From: JBHGXV01 sp041920505
Lineage (GTDB): Bacteria > Bacillota > Bacilli > Brevibacillales > Brevibacillaceae
Direction: 5' to 3'
Assembly (NCBI GenBank): GCA_041920505.1
Contig: JBHGXV010000039.1
Span: 1-64,000, forward strand
DNA: 64,000 nucleotides
A program made the translations under genes and the position numbers. The first letter of the stretch is position 1. Each line of letters starts with the position of its first letter. Of the stretch, positions 33,029-41,516 are shown piece after piece. The notes below the pieces were generated by a model. That model made no database searches, was not told the origin of the DNA, and worked only from the letters and a program-made list of their open reading frames with translations.

Positions 33029-34474
33029 TCACTTGAACGGCGGTTTAAAATTGAACGGGAAGTTAAACCCGCCCTTCTGCTTGTTGTCCGGCATCGGGAA
33101 CGGCGGATTGCCCATTTTCCCGCCGAACGGCAGATTGAGGCCGCCTTTTTTCTTGCCTTTCTTTTTCATCCGGTCGGCCATGCCGCTGAACTGTTTCATC
33201 ATTTTCTTCATCTCTTCAAACTGCTTGATGAAACGGTTCTCTTCCTGGATCGTCGTGCCGCTACCGGCCGCGATCCGGCGGCGACGGCTGGCGTTGAGCA
33301 GATCCGGGTTCTGGCGCTCGGCCTTGGTCATCGACTTGACGATGGCCTCGGTGCGGGCGATTTGCTTCTCGTCGATGCGCAGGTCTTTGATGCCCTTCAG
33401 CTTGTTCATGCCGGGCAGCATGCCGAGGATGTCCTCCAGCGGTCCCAGCTTGCGCATCTGCTGCATCGACTCGAGGAACATGTCAAAGGTGAATTCCCCT
33501 TGACGCATCTGCCGCTCCATCTCTCTGGCCTTTTCCTCGTCGACCGCTTCCTGCGCCTTTTCGATCAGGCTGAGCACATCGCCCATGCCGAGAATCCGCG
33601 ACGCCATGCGGTCCGGGTGGAACGGCTCCAGCGCGTCCAGCTTCTCGCCCATCCCGGCAAACTTGATCGGCTTGCCGGTGACGGCTTTCACGGACAACGC
33701 GGCACCGCCGCGCGTGTCGCCGTCCAGCTTGGTCAATATCACGCCGGTCAGTTCCAGTTGCTCATTGAAACTCTCGGCCACATTGACCGCGTCCTGACCG
33801 GTCATCGCGTCGACGACGAGCAGAATCTCGTCCGGCTTGACCGCGTCGCGCACCTGTTTCAACTCGTCCATCAAAGTTTCGTCGATGTGCAGGCGGCCGG
33901 CCGTGTCGATCAAGACGTAGTCGTGGTGATTGGCCTTGGCGTGTTCGATCGCCTGTCGGGCAATCTCCACCGGGCTGACCTGGTCGCCCAGCGAAAAGAC
34001 GGGAACCCCGACTTGTTCCCCCAATACTTGCAACTGCTTGATCGCCGCCGGGCGGTAAATGTCGCCCGCGACCAGCAGGGGTTTGCGGTTTTGTTTCAAC
34101 AGGTATTTGGCCAGTTTGCCGGTGGTGGTGGTTTTCCCCGCCCCTTGCAGACCGACCATCATCACGACCGTCGGCGGCTTGGCGGCGACGGTGATCTTGG
34201 CGACGCTGCCGCCCATCAGTTCGGTCAGCTCGTCGTTGACCACCTTGATGACCATCTGCCCCGGCGTCAAGCTTTTCAAGACTTCCTGACCAATCGCCCG
34301 CTCCTTGACGCGAGCGACGAAGTCTTTCACCACTTTATAGTTGACGTCGGCTTCCAACCGCGCGAGGCGCACTTCGCGCATCGCTTCGTTGACCGCCGCT
34401 TCGTCGATCTTGCCTCTGCCGCGCAGTTTGTCAAACGCGTTTTGCAACCGGCTTGCTAAGCTTTCAAAGGCCAT
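33029..34474 (-). CDS. ffh: Signal recognition particle GTPase Ffh
   Basis: A 481-residue SRP54 homologue. The N helical domain is followed by the GTPase G domain with GLQGAGKTTTTGKLA (G1), DTAGRLHID (G3) and TKLDGDTRGG (G4), then the Met-rich M domain (FDMFLESMQQMRKLGPLEDILGMLPGMNKLK) that binds signal peptides and 4.5S-type RNA. The C-terminal tail after about 430 is an unusual Gly/Phe/Pro/Asn-rich stretch. It works with FtsY, whose gene is normally next door but is here separated by an inserted two-gene module. AGGAGGGC precedes the ATG. Confidence 0.98.
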   Translation of the reverse strand: MAFESLASRLQNAFDKLRGRGKIDEAAVNEAMREVRLARLEADVNYKVVKDFVARVKERAIGQEVLKSLTPGQMVIKVVNDELTELMGGSVAKITVAAKPPTVVMMVGLQGAGKTTTTGKLAKYLLKQNRKPLLVAGDIYRPAAIKQLQVLGEQVGVPVFSLGDQVSPVEIARQAIEHAKANHHDYVLIDTAGRLHIDETLMDELKQVRDAVKPDEILLVVDAMTGQDAVNVAESFNEQLELTGVILTKLDGDTRGGAALSVKAVTGKPIKFAGMGEKLDALEPFHPDRMASRILGMGDVLSLIEKAQEAVDEEKAREMERQMRQGEFTFDMFLESMQQMRKLGPLEDILGMLPGMNKLKGIKDLRIDEKQIARTEAIVKSMTKAERQNPDLLNASRRRRIAAGSGTTIQEENRFIKQFEEMKKMMKQFSGMADRMKKKGKKKGGLNLPFGGKMGNPPFPMPDNKQKGGFNFPFNFKPPFK

Positions 34475-34484
34475 GAGCGCCCTC

Positions 34485-34823
34485 CTAATCCATCTCTGAC
34501 AATTGGCGGAGCAAAGAAAGCAGCTCCTCTCTTGTTTCGCCCGTGCCGCCCGCCTCGACCAACCGCATCATCCGCGACACGATCGCCTGCCGTTGTTCGT
34601 GTTTTTTCAGAAGCTGCAGCTTCTCTTCGTACTCGAACAACTGCTTCTCGGCGCGCTTGATGTGGTCGTACACCGCCTGCCGGCTCACCTCGTGCTCTTC
34701 GGCGATTTCAGACAGCGACAGGTCGTCGAGGTAGTACAGCTCCAGGTACTCACGCTGCTTGCCTTTCAACAGCGGCGCGTAAAAGTCGAACAAGAGATTC
34801 ACCTGATTGGTCTTCTCCAGCAT
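34485..34823 (-). CDS. ylxM: SRP-associated helix-turn-helix protein YlxM
   Basis: A 112-residue protein with a SigA region-4-like helix-turn-helix (LSEIAEEHEVSRQAVYDHIKRAEKQL). In streptococci YlxM binds the SRP and modulates its GTPase. It precedes ffh by ten bases, as in other Firmicutes, and appears to be the first gene after a promoter at 34894-34922. Confidence 0.95.
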   Translation of the reverse strand: MLEKTNQVNLLFDFYAPLLKGKQREYLELYYLDDLSLSEIAEEHEVSRQAVYDHIKRAEKQLFEYEEKLQLLKKHEQRQAIVSRMMRLVEAGGTGETREELLSLLRQLSEMD

Positions 34824-34862
34824 GGAACCAATCCTTTGCCTGTAGTCCTCGGTTGCGCCCCT

Positions 34863-34881
34863 GTAAAGAAAATCTCTTTAC
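34863..34881 (-). promoter_or_regulatory. Perfect 19-base dyad in the ylxM leader
   Basis: GTAAAGA-AAATC-TCTTTAC is a perfect inverted repeat directly after the predicted start of transcription. It could be an operator or a small RNA hairpin; no regulator can be named. Confidence 0.45.
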
Positions 34882-34893
34882 AAGCCAGATATT

Positions 34894-34922
34894 ATACTAT
34901 CCGATTCCCAGCCGACTGTCAA
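34894..34922 (-). promoter_or_regulatory. Promoter of ylxM-ffh
   Basis: TTGACA (34917-34922) is followed after 17 bases by TAGTAT (34894-34899) within TAGTATAAT on the minus strand. It begins seven bases after the PIN gene, so ylxM-ffh can be expressed independently of the inserted module. Confidence 0.65.
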
Positions 34923-34928
34923 GGATTT

Positions 34929-35465
34929 TTATTGACAAGCGTTTTCGGATACCTTTTTCCTTCTTCTTGGGACTGGTGCCGGTCTGACAGGCTCAAACGA
35001 TTTCAACCCTTCATCTCCGGTCAGGATTTCCACGTCGAAACTGTCGCTTTTGGCATAGTGTTCCGCCACATTAATGATAGTCGCGTCTCCGATTGATATG
35101 TGCTGTGCTGCCTGATTGGGCCACTCTTCCGCAAGCTTTTTCAGGCTTTCTTTCGTCCAAAGGGACGACTGGTCGGAAAAAGCAGCCCACGGAGTCTCAT
35201 TGTCTGCTGCTTTTTTCATGATATCTGCCAGTTTCCGGGCGCATTCGTACCGGCTGTGTGCAGACTGGGCAATATGGTTTCCTGTTTCGATGATCGTTGC
35301 CAAGGGCAGAACAAGTGTGGCTCCCTCTTGAATCTTGTTTTGCAAGAATTGATCCACTCTGTTGTGATCCCACTGGTCTTCGGTAGGCCCACACGTGTTT
35401 TTTCCCGGAACATCAATCCAGCAACACAGCATGGAGGTATCCATAATGAGAATGTTATGTCTCAT
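34929..35465 (-). CDS. PIN-domain-like nuclease partner of an AAA ATPase
   Basis: A 178-residue protein with the acidic pattern of a PIN nuclease: Asp9 in ILIMDTSML, Glu60 in ATIIETGNH, Asp127 in ISIGDATIINVAEHY and Asp151 in ILTGDEGLKSF. The C-terminus is basic (RRRKK). ATG 35465 has GGGAGGAG before it and lies inside the end of the ATPase gene (11-base overlap), so the two are translationally coupled. Neither gene belongs to the usual ftsY-ylxM neighbourhood. A toxin-like or phage-defence nuclease controlled by the ATPase is the most likely role; no immunity gene of the VapB type is present. Confidence 0.72.
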   Translation of the reverse strand: MRHNILIMDTSMLCCWIDVPGKNTCGPTEDQWDHNRVDQFLQNKIQEGATLVLPLATIIETGNHIAQSAHSRYECARKLADIMKKAADNETPWAAFSDQSSLWTKESLKKLAEEWPNQAAQHISIGDATIINVAEHYAKSDSFDVEILTGDEGLKSFEPVRPAPVPRRRKKVSENACQ

Positions 35466-36720
35466 TGGAAGCTCCTCCCACTCGCAAACTGGACTCGATG
35501 TCTCCGCGGGCAACGAGTTGGCCGATTGGCCCGGATGCCAGCAGCTTCGGAAGATTGGACAAGTCCTCCAACAGGGTCAATTCACTTTTACCGGTCTGTC
35601 GTGATCGATGGGCGACGATAATAAACGGAACCATCTCAGGCCCCAATTGGTCAAGCAGAGCCGGGTTATGGGTGGTCACCAGAATGTCAATGTGCCGTTT
35701 CTGCCCTATCTCTTTTAGCATCTCCAAGAGAACCCTGGCTCGTGAAGGATGAAGCCCATTGTCCACTTCTTCAATGACAATCAGCGTTTTCTCCGGACGA
35801 GTGAGCAATGCTGTCAGGATTCCCAGGAAGCGAAGCGTGCCATCGGAAAGGCCACGCGCGTCCACTTCCAGTTTCTCCCCGGTTTCCGTCCACCGTTCCT
35901 CGCAGTACAGCATGGCATCCTTCTTGAATCTGCCGACAGGCTCAGCCCAAACCCGGCGGATATCTCCCTCCGGCAACCGCGAGAGGTAATTGGAAAGAAG
36001 GTTTTCTGTTTTCTTTTTCTCGCCAGGGGGCAGTGCGGCAAGGACACCGGCCAGGTTGGAAGCGTTTCTGGCCAGGTGCGCCGAAAACGGCTTGAAGTCA
36101 CGCATCAGGGAGGGAATCGGGTCCAGGATAAAAATGTTTTCCAACGCCTTGGCGACGCATTCGACTCCAAGAGAAATCTCTTCGCGCAGTTCTTGATTGC
36201 GCAACTGACTTAACACGGAGACGGTTGTTTTAAACTGACGTTTCTTGGGTGCGCCTTTTCCGTTGTACAAATATCCGGTCACAGTTGGGCTAGACTCGTC
36301 ATTTTCGTTGACGATAAACAGCTTGGTCTCTTTGTTCTTGGGGGTCTTTTCGATCTTGATAAGAGACTCGGAAACCAATTCGACTTGCGGAAAGGTTTGG
36401 ACCTGGATGGCGTAGGAGTAATCAACTACTTCACTCTCTTCCACAACCGCCTCAATCGTAAAACGCGTACCGGGCTTCATCGCCGCCCATTCAACGCCTC
36501 CGCGAATGGAGTTGACATGCCCATCCAGCAACCATGCGGGCTCACCTGCCAATGATGCCTGCAAATCCACTCCTTGGGCAATACGGTTTAAAAACGCGAT
36601 TCCATCCAAAGCGTTTGACTTGCCGCTGGCGTTGGTGCCAATGAGCACTGTGATCGGATCAATATACAACGTTGCCTGCTCAAAACTCTTCCAGTGTGAA
36701 AACCGAACTTCTTTGATCAA
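35455..36720 (-). CDS. AAA_21/OLD-like ABC-type ATPase of a putative defence module
   Basis: A 421-residue SMC/ABC-type ATPase. Walker A is LIGTNASGKSN (residues 27-36), the signature-like motif ARGLSDGTLRFLGILTAL, Walker B LIVIEEVDNGLHPSRA and the switch His TTHNPALLDQ, all in the order of AAA_21/RloA-type proteins. No TOPRIM or nuclease domain is fused; the nuclease is probably the PIN-like protein encoded next. TTG 36720 is chosen because AGGGGGAG is five bases upstream. It lies 40 bases after ftsY on the same strand. Such ATPases usually sense foreign DNA or phage activity. Confidence 0.8.
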   Translation of the reverse strand: MIKEVRFSHWKSFEQATLYIDPITVLIGTNASGKSNALDGIAFLNRIAQGVDLQASLAGEPAWLLDGHVNSIRGGVEWAAMKPGTRFTIEAVVEESEVVDYSYAIQVQTFPQVELVSESLIKIEKTPKNKETKLFIVNENDESSPTVTGYLYNGKGAPKKRQFKTTVSVLSQLRNQELREEISLGVECVAKALENIFILDPIPSLMRDFKPFSAHLARNASNLAGVLAALPPGEKKKTENLLSNYLSRLPEGDIRRVWAEPVGRFKKDAMLYCEERWTETGEKLEVDARGLSDGTLRFLGILTALLTRPEKTLIVIEEVDNGLHPSRARVLLEMLKEIGQKRHIDILVTTHNPALLDQLGPEMVPFIIVAHRSRQTGKSELTLLEDLSNLPKLLASGPIGQLVARGDIESSLRVGGASNET

Positions 36721-36760
36721 GAGGACTCCCCCTATCCTCACAATAATGGAATGCTTTTCC

Positions 36761-37756
36761 CTACTGCTCCGCCGCCTCCTGCTCGATCAGTCCGGCAAAC
36801 AGCGCGTGCACGAACTGCTCGGGGTCAAACGGCTGCAGATCGTCCATTTTTTCGCCCAGGCCGACGTACTTGACCGGGATGTTCAGTTCGTTGCGGATGG
36901 CGATGACGATGCCGCCCTTGGCCGTTCCGTCCAGCTTGGTGAGCACGATGCCGGTCACGCCCGCCGACTTGCCAAAGGTTTTGGCCTGCGACAGGGCGTT
37001 CTGGCCGGTGGTGGCGTCGAGAACCAGCAGCACTTCGTGCGGAGCGCCAGGGATTTCCCGCTGCACCACACGGTAGACCTTGTTCAATTCTTCCATCAGG
37101 TTTACCTTGTTTTGCAGGCGGCCGGCCGTATCGCACAAGAGCACGTCGACACCCCGCTCCTTGGCAGCGTGGATGGCATCGTAGATCACCGCCGCCGGAT
37201 CGGCCCCCTGCTTGTGCTTGATAACCTCGACGCCAACGCGTTGTCCCCATACCTCCAGCTGCTCGATCGCCGCCGCGCGGAAGGTGTCGCCTGCGGCCAA
37301 CAGCACGTGTTTGCCCTGTTGCTTGAACATGTGGGCCATCTTGCCGATGGTGGTGGTTTTGCCGACGCCGTTCACCCCGACAAACAAAATCACGTTCAGC
37401 CGCCCGTCCTCGACGTTGAGCGTCGCGTCCTGGCCGTCGCCGTTTTTCAACAGGCCGACCAGCTTCTCGGAGAGGATCGGCTGCAAATCCAGCGTGTTTT
37501 CGATTTTGTGCTTGCGCGCTTCCACGCGCAGCTCGTCGATCAACTGCAGCACCGTGTTGACGCCCACATCGGCGCTGATCAGGATCTCTTCCAGTTCTTC
37601 AAAGAACGCTTCGTCCACTTTTTTGTAGCGGCGCACCAGCGCCTCCACCTTTTCGACGAGCATATCACGTGTCTTGCTCAGCCCTTGGGTGAACTTTTGC
37701 GTGACCGTCTCCGACTTTTGCACAATCGCGTCACGCAGTTTTTTGAAAAAGCTCAT
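36761..37756 (-). CDS. ftsY: Signal recognition particle receptor FtsY
   Basis: A 331-residue SRP receptor GTPase. The N domain starts MSFFKKLRDAIVQKSETVTQKF and carries little of the acidic A domain seen in E. coli. The G domain has GVNGVGKTTTIGKMAHMF (G1), DTAGRLQNK (G3) and TKLDGTAKGG (G4). It binds Ffh at the membrane during co-translational targeting. AAGGAGGAAAAG precedes the ATG. It follows smc by 52 bases. Confidence 0.98.
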   Translation of the reverse strand: MSFFKKLRDAIVQKSETVTQKFTQGLSKTRDMLVEKVEALVRRYKKVDEAFFEELEEILISADVGVNTVLQLIDELRVEARKHKIENTLDLQPILSEKLVGLLKNGDGQDATLNVEDGRLNVILFVGVNGVGKTTTIGKMAHMFKQQGKHVLLAAGDTFRAAAIEQLEVWGQRVGVEVIKHKQGADPAAVIYDAIHAAKERGVDVLLCDTAGRLQNKVNLMEELNKVYRVVQREIPGAPHEVLLVLDATTGQNALSQAKTFGKSAGVTGIVLTKLDGTAKGGIVIAIRNELNIPVKYVGLGEKMDDLQPFDPEQFVHALFAGLIEQEAAEQ

Positions 37757-37808
37757 CGCTTCTTTTCCTCCTTGCGAGACTCTCTACTAGCTTGACCGCC
37801 GAGCGCGG

Positions 37809-40800
37809 TCAGGAAACCTGTCCGACCAATTTTTTCGTGTCTTCCAGCTTGACGGAAACCAGCTTGGAGACGCCGCCTTCCTGCATCGTGATGCCGTACA
37901 GCACGTCGGCGCTCTCCATCGTCCCTTTGCGGTGGGTGACGCAGATAAACTGGGTTTGCGCGCTGAACTGGCGCATGTATTCGGCGAAGCGGGAAACGTT
38001 GGCCTCGTCCAAGGCCGCCTCCACCTCGTCCAGCACGCAGAACGGCACCGGCTTGACGCGCAGGATCGCGAACAAGAGGGCCATCGCGGTCAGCGCCCGT
38101 TCGCCGCCCGACAACAGCGCCAGGTTTTGCAGTTTCTTGCCGGGGGGTTGGGCGACGATCTCGACGCCGGTCTCCAGCAGGTTGTCGGGCTGGGAGAGCA
38201 TCAAATCGGCCCGTCCGCCGCCGAACAGTTGGACAAACACGTCCTGGAACTGTTCGCGAATCTCGGCAAACGTCTGTTCAAAGCGGCGGGACATCTCGTC
38301 GTCCATCTCCTCGATAACCTGGTAGAGCATTGCCTTGGCCTCGTTCAGGTCGGCCTCCTGCTCGCTTAAAAATTGCAGTCGCTCGGACAGGCGGTCGTAC
38401 TCCTCGATCGCCCCCAGATTGACCGTGCCGAGCGCGGCGATCTCTTTTTTCAAACGGGCGACGATTTGCTGCTGTTCGTTCATCTCTCCCTGCGGCGGGT
38501 ACTTCTCTCTGGCCAGTTCGTAGCTGAGCTGGTATTCCTCGGAGAGCTTGTTCAGCAGGTGGTCCAGTTCGACGTCGAAGCGGTTGGTTTTCACTTCTTC
38601 CTGGTGCAGTCTGTCTTCCAGCGCCTTGACCTTTTTGCGCAACTCCTTGGCCGCCTGCTCCAGTTGCTCCTGATTGGCGAACAAGGTCGCGCGCTCACCG
38701 CGCCGCTCCTGGATGAGCGCCGCCACCCGTTCCTTGTCCCGGCGCAGTTCGGCGATCTTCGCGTCCAGTTCGGCGCCGGACGATTCATTCGCGCCTTCCT
38801 GTTCGTCGAGCGACGAGAGAGTCTCATTGGCCTCCTGCCATTCGCGCTTCAGTGTCTCCAGTTCCTGGGCGAGCCGCTCCGCCTGCTCCAGCCGCGACTG
38901 GTGCTCTTGTTTCACCTGGGCGGCCAACACTTTCAGCCCGGTGATTTTTTCGTTCATTTCGTCCTTGTTGGCAAGCTGCTCCTGCCGCTTGTTCTCCGCC
39001 TGGGCGATGGCTTCGGCGAGCTTCTGCTCTTCTTCGCCCAGCTTGGCGAGCGCCGCTTCCGCCTGGCTCAGCTTCGCCTGCGCCTCGCTGATCTCGCGCG
39101 TGTAGCCGTCCATGTCCTGGGCGAGCAATTGCAGCCGCTCTGCCACTGTCCGCCCTTCGGCTTCCGTCCGCTGCAGGTGCCCTTTCACTTCCTGTTCCTT
39201 GACGCGCAGCGCTTCGCCCCGCGTGCGAAGCTGCTCCTGCTCACTCTCCATCTCGCGGATGTCGGCGAGCAATGTCTCGATCTCCTGTGTCTGTTGCGCA
39301 ATCGACCGCTCCATGTCAGCGATGGCAGCTTCCAGTTCTTCCGCTTGGCGGCCGCGTCCGAGCAGGTTGGCCGTCTGCTTCTTCAACGCCCCCCCGGTCA
39401 TCGAACCGCCGGCGTTGACGATATCCCCGTCCAGCGTAACCACCCGGTAGCGATAGCCCAGGGCGCGGGCGACGCGGTTGGCCACCTCCAGCTTCCGGGT
39501 GACGATCACGTTGCCCAACAGCGACTCGATGATCGAGCGGTACATAGGCTCGAACGATACCAGTTCGCTGGCAATGCCGACGACCCCTTCTTCCTTCGCG
39601 ATCAGCCGCCGGTCCGATTCCTGCAGGCTGCGCGATTTGATCACGTCCAGCGGCAAAAAGGTGGCGCGTCCCAGATTGTGCTGTTTCAGATAGGCGATCG
39701 CCTGACGACCGGCCGCCTCGTTGTCGACGACGACGTTTTGCAGCGCGCCGCCCAGCGCCACCTCGACCGCCGTTTCCACGTGTTCAGGCACGATCAGAAG
39801 CTCGGCTACCGCGCCGTGGATGCCCTTCAAGCCTTTTTCGCGTGCCTTGAGGATTTCCTTGACCCCTTGCTGGAATCCGGCGAACTCGGACTGCATCTCC
39901 TTGATGACGTCCAGCCGTGATCGGGCCGCGTCCCGTTTCTGCTCCTGCCCCCGCAGTTCGCGCCGGGCCTCCTCCAGCCGTGCCTGCTTCTCGCGCACGT
40001 CTGTCATCAACTGTTTGTACTGCGCAAGCGTCGCTTCGATCTCTTGCTCGATGGACGCAAGCTCCTCGGCGTAGGCCGCCTGTCTGGACTGCCGGGCGGC
40101 TTCTTCCTCGTCCAGCCGCGCCTTTTCTTGCAGCAGCCGCTCGATCCGCGCCTGGTGGGTCTGGATCAACTGTTGCTGGTGACGCACTTCGTTGCGCAGG
40201 TTGGCCGACTCGTTCAGCTTTTCGAAGTAGTCGCTCTTCAGGCTGTCCACGTCGTCCGAGAGAGCCCGAAGCATCGCCTGGTACTCCTGTTCCGCCTCGC
40301 GCAGGGCGGCTTCCGCTTCGTCCAGACGGGCCCTGGTTTCAACCTTGCGCTGGTTTTCTTCCTTAAGCCGTGCTTCCACCGCATGCTGCTTTTCCATCAG
40401 GCGGTGCAACTGCTCCATCGTCTGTTGCCGATTGGCCGCCAGGTTGCGCTGCCTCTCCTTCAGCACCTCGCGCTGGCCTTCCGCCTTTTCCGTCTCTTCG
40501 CTCACATGAAGCAGTACCTGTTGCAACTCTTCAATCGACTGGTCAATCTGGTTGACGTGAAAACGGGCCTGCTCCAGCTCCGCTTCCTGACTGCTGGCTT
40601 CGGTGGAAAGCTGCACCAGCTCCTCCTGCAGCCGACCGACGAGCGCATGGGCTTCTTCCCACTTGGCGTGTGTCACCTCGATCTGCTGCACGTACAGGGC
40701 CACCTCGTGCTCCGTCAGTTGCCGTTGCAACTCCTTGTAGGTCCTGGCCGTTTCGGCCTGTTCGCGCAACGGCCCGATCTGTTCCTCGATTTCGCTGACA

Positions 40801-41381
40801 ATATCGTGGATGCGGACCAGGTTTTGCTCGGTCTCCTCCAGTTTTTTCTCCGCTTCCCGCTTGCGGTTCTTGTACTTGACGATGCCCGCCGCCTCTTCGA
40901 ATATCCCTCGGCGGTCTTCCGCTTTCGTGCTGAGGATTTCCTCGATCCGCCCCTGCCCGATGATCGAGTAGGCCTCCTTGCCCACGCCAGTGTCCATGAA
41001 CAGTTCCATAATGTCCTTCAACCGGCACGGCCGCTTGTTGATCGAGTATTCGCTCTCGCCGGAGCGGTAGACGCGACGGGTGATCGTTACTTCCGAATAC
41101 TCCAGATCGAGGGATCGGTCCGAGTTGTCCAAGGTAAGTGACACTTCCGCAAAATTAACCGGCTTGCGCGTGTCGCTGCCGGCGAAGATGATGTCTTCCA
41201 TCTTGGCCCCGCGCAGCGATTTGGCGCTCTGCTCGCCCAATACCCAGCGGATCGCGTCCGAGACGTTGCTTTTTCCGCTGCCGTTCGGTCCGACGACGGC
41301 GGTCACGCCCGGCACAAACTCCAGCTCGGTACGATCGGCAAACGATTTGAATCCGATTAATTCCAGCCGTTTCAGATACAT
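37809..41381 (-). CDS. smc: Chromosome partition protein SMC
   Basis: A 1190-residue condensin ATPase. Head motifs are Walker A VVGPNGSGKSNVSDAIRWVL near the N-terminus, signature ALLSGGERALTAMALLFAIL and Walker B FCVLDEVEAALDEANV near the C-terminus. Two long coiled coils flank a hinge at about residues 500-670 (GVKEILKAREKGLKGIHG.. to ..VNAGGSMTGGALKK). With ScpA and ScpB it organises and segregates the chromosome. ATG 41381 follows GGGGGATGGAG and begins the family sequence MYLKRLELIGFKSF. Two terminator-like hairpins separate it from rnc. Confidence 0.98.
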   Translation of the reverse strand: MYLKRLELIGFKSFADRTELEFVPGVTAVVGPNGSGKSNVSDAIRWVLGEQSAKSLRGAKMEDIIFAGSDTRKPVNFAEVSLTLDNSDRSLDLEYSEVTITRRVYRSGESEYSINKRPCRLKDIMELFMDTGVGKEAYSIIGQGRIEEILSTKAEDRRGIFEEAAGIVKYKNRKREAEKKLEETEQNLVRIHDIVSEIEEQIGPLREQAETARTYKELQRQLTEHEVALYVQQIEVTHAKWEEAHALVGRLQEELVQLSTEASSQEAELEQARFHVNQIDQSIEELQQVLLHVSEETEKAEGQREVLKERQRNLAANRQQTMEQLHRLMEKQHAVEARLKEENQRKVETRARLDEAEAALREAEQEYQAMLRALSDDVDSLKSDYFEKLNESANLRNEVRHQQQLIQTHQARIERLLQEKARLDEEEAARQSRQAAYAEELASIEQEIEATLAQYKQLMTDVREKQARLEEARRELRGQEQKRDAARSRLDVIKEMQSEFAGFQQGVKEILKAREKGLKGIHGAVAELLIVPEHVETAVEVALGGALQNVVVDNEAAGRQAIAYLKQHNLGRATFLPLDVIKSRSLQESDRRLIAKEEGVVGIASELVSFEPMYRSIIESLLGNVIVTRKLEVANRVARALGYRYRVVTLDGDIVNAGGSMTGGALKKQTANLLGRGRQAEELEAAIADMERSIAQQTQEIETLLADIREMESEQEQLRTRGEALRVKEQEVKGHLQRTEAEGRTVAERLQLLAQDMDGYTREISEAQAKLSQAEAALAKLGEEEQKLAEAIAQAENKRQEQLANKDEMNEKITGLKVLAAQVKQEHQSRLEQAERLAQELETLKREWQEANETLSSLDEQEGANESSGAELDAKIAELRRDKERVAALIQERRGERATLFANQEQLEQAAKELRKKVKALEDRLHQEEVKTNRFDVELDHLLNKLSEEYQLSYELAREKYPPQGEMNEQQQIVARLKKEIAALGTVNLGAIEEYDRLSERLQFLSEQEADLNEAKAMLYQVIEEMDDEMSRRFEQTFAEIREQFQDVFVQLFGGGRADLMLSQPDNLLETGVEIVAQPPGKKLQNLALLSGGERALTAMALLFAILRVKPVPFCVLDEVEAALDEANVSRFAEYMRQFSAQTQFICVTHRKGTMESADVLYGITMQEGGVSKLVSVKLEDTKKLVGQVS

Positions 41382-41407
41382 GCTCCATCCCCCTAGTGGC
41401 ATTCAAG

Positions 41408-41437
41408 AGAAAAAAGCTCCTGATGACGCACAGGAGC
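41408..41437 (-). terminator. Terminator-like hairpin just upstream of smc
   Basis: GCTCCTG (41416-41422) pairs with CAGGAGC (41431-41437), followed on the minus strand by six or more T residues. It is only 27 bases before the smc start, too close for a promoter in between, so it would act as an attenuator of smc. Confidence 0.65.
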
Positions 41438-41476
41438 AACCGTGAATCCGTAACTGTCTTATTTTAACACACAAGA

Positions 41477-41506
41477 AGGAAAAACGCACTGCCCTAAGCA
41501 GTGCGT
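41477..41506 (-). terminator. Intrinsic terminator after rnc
   Basis: A perfect nine-base stem ACGCACTGC/GCAGTGCGT (41484-41492 with 41498-41506) with loop CCTAA, followed on the minus strand by TTTTTCC. Confidence 0.8.
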
Positions 41507-41516
41507 CCATTCATGC

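Noticed and set aside
38373..39920. A 515-codon plus-strand frame inside smc
   Set aside because: Antisense shadow of the SMC coiled coil; its Leu/Phe-rich translation mirrors Glu/Lys/Gln codons of smc.
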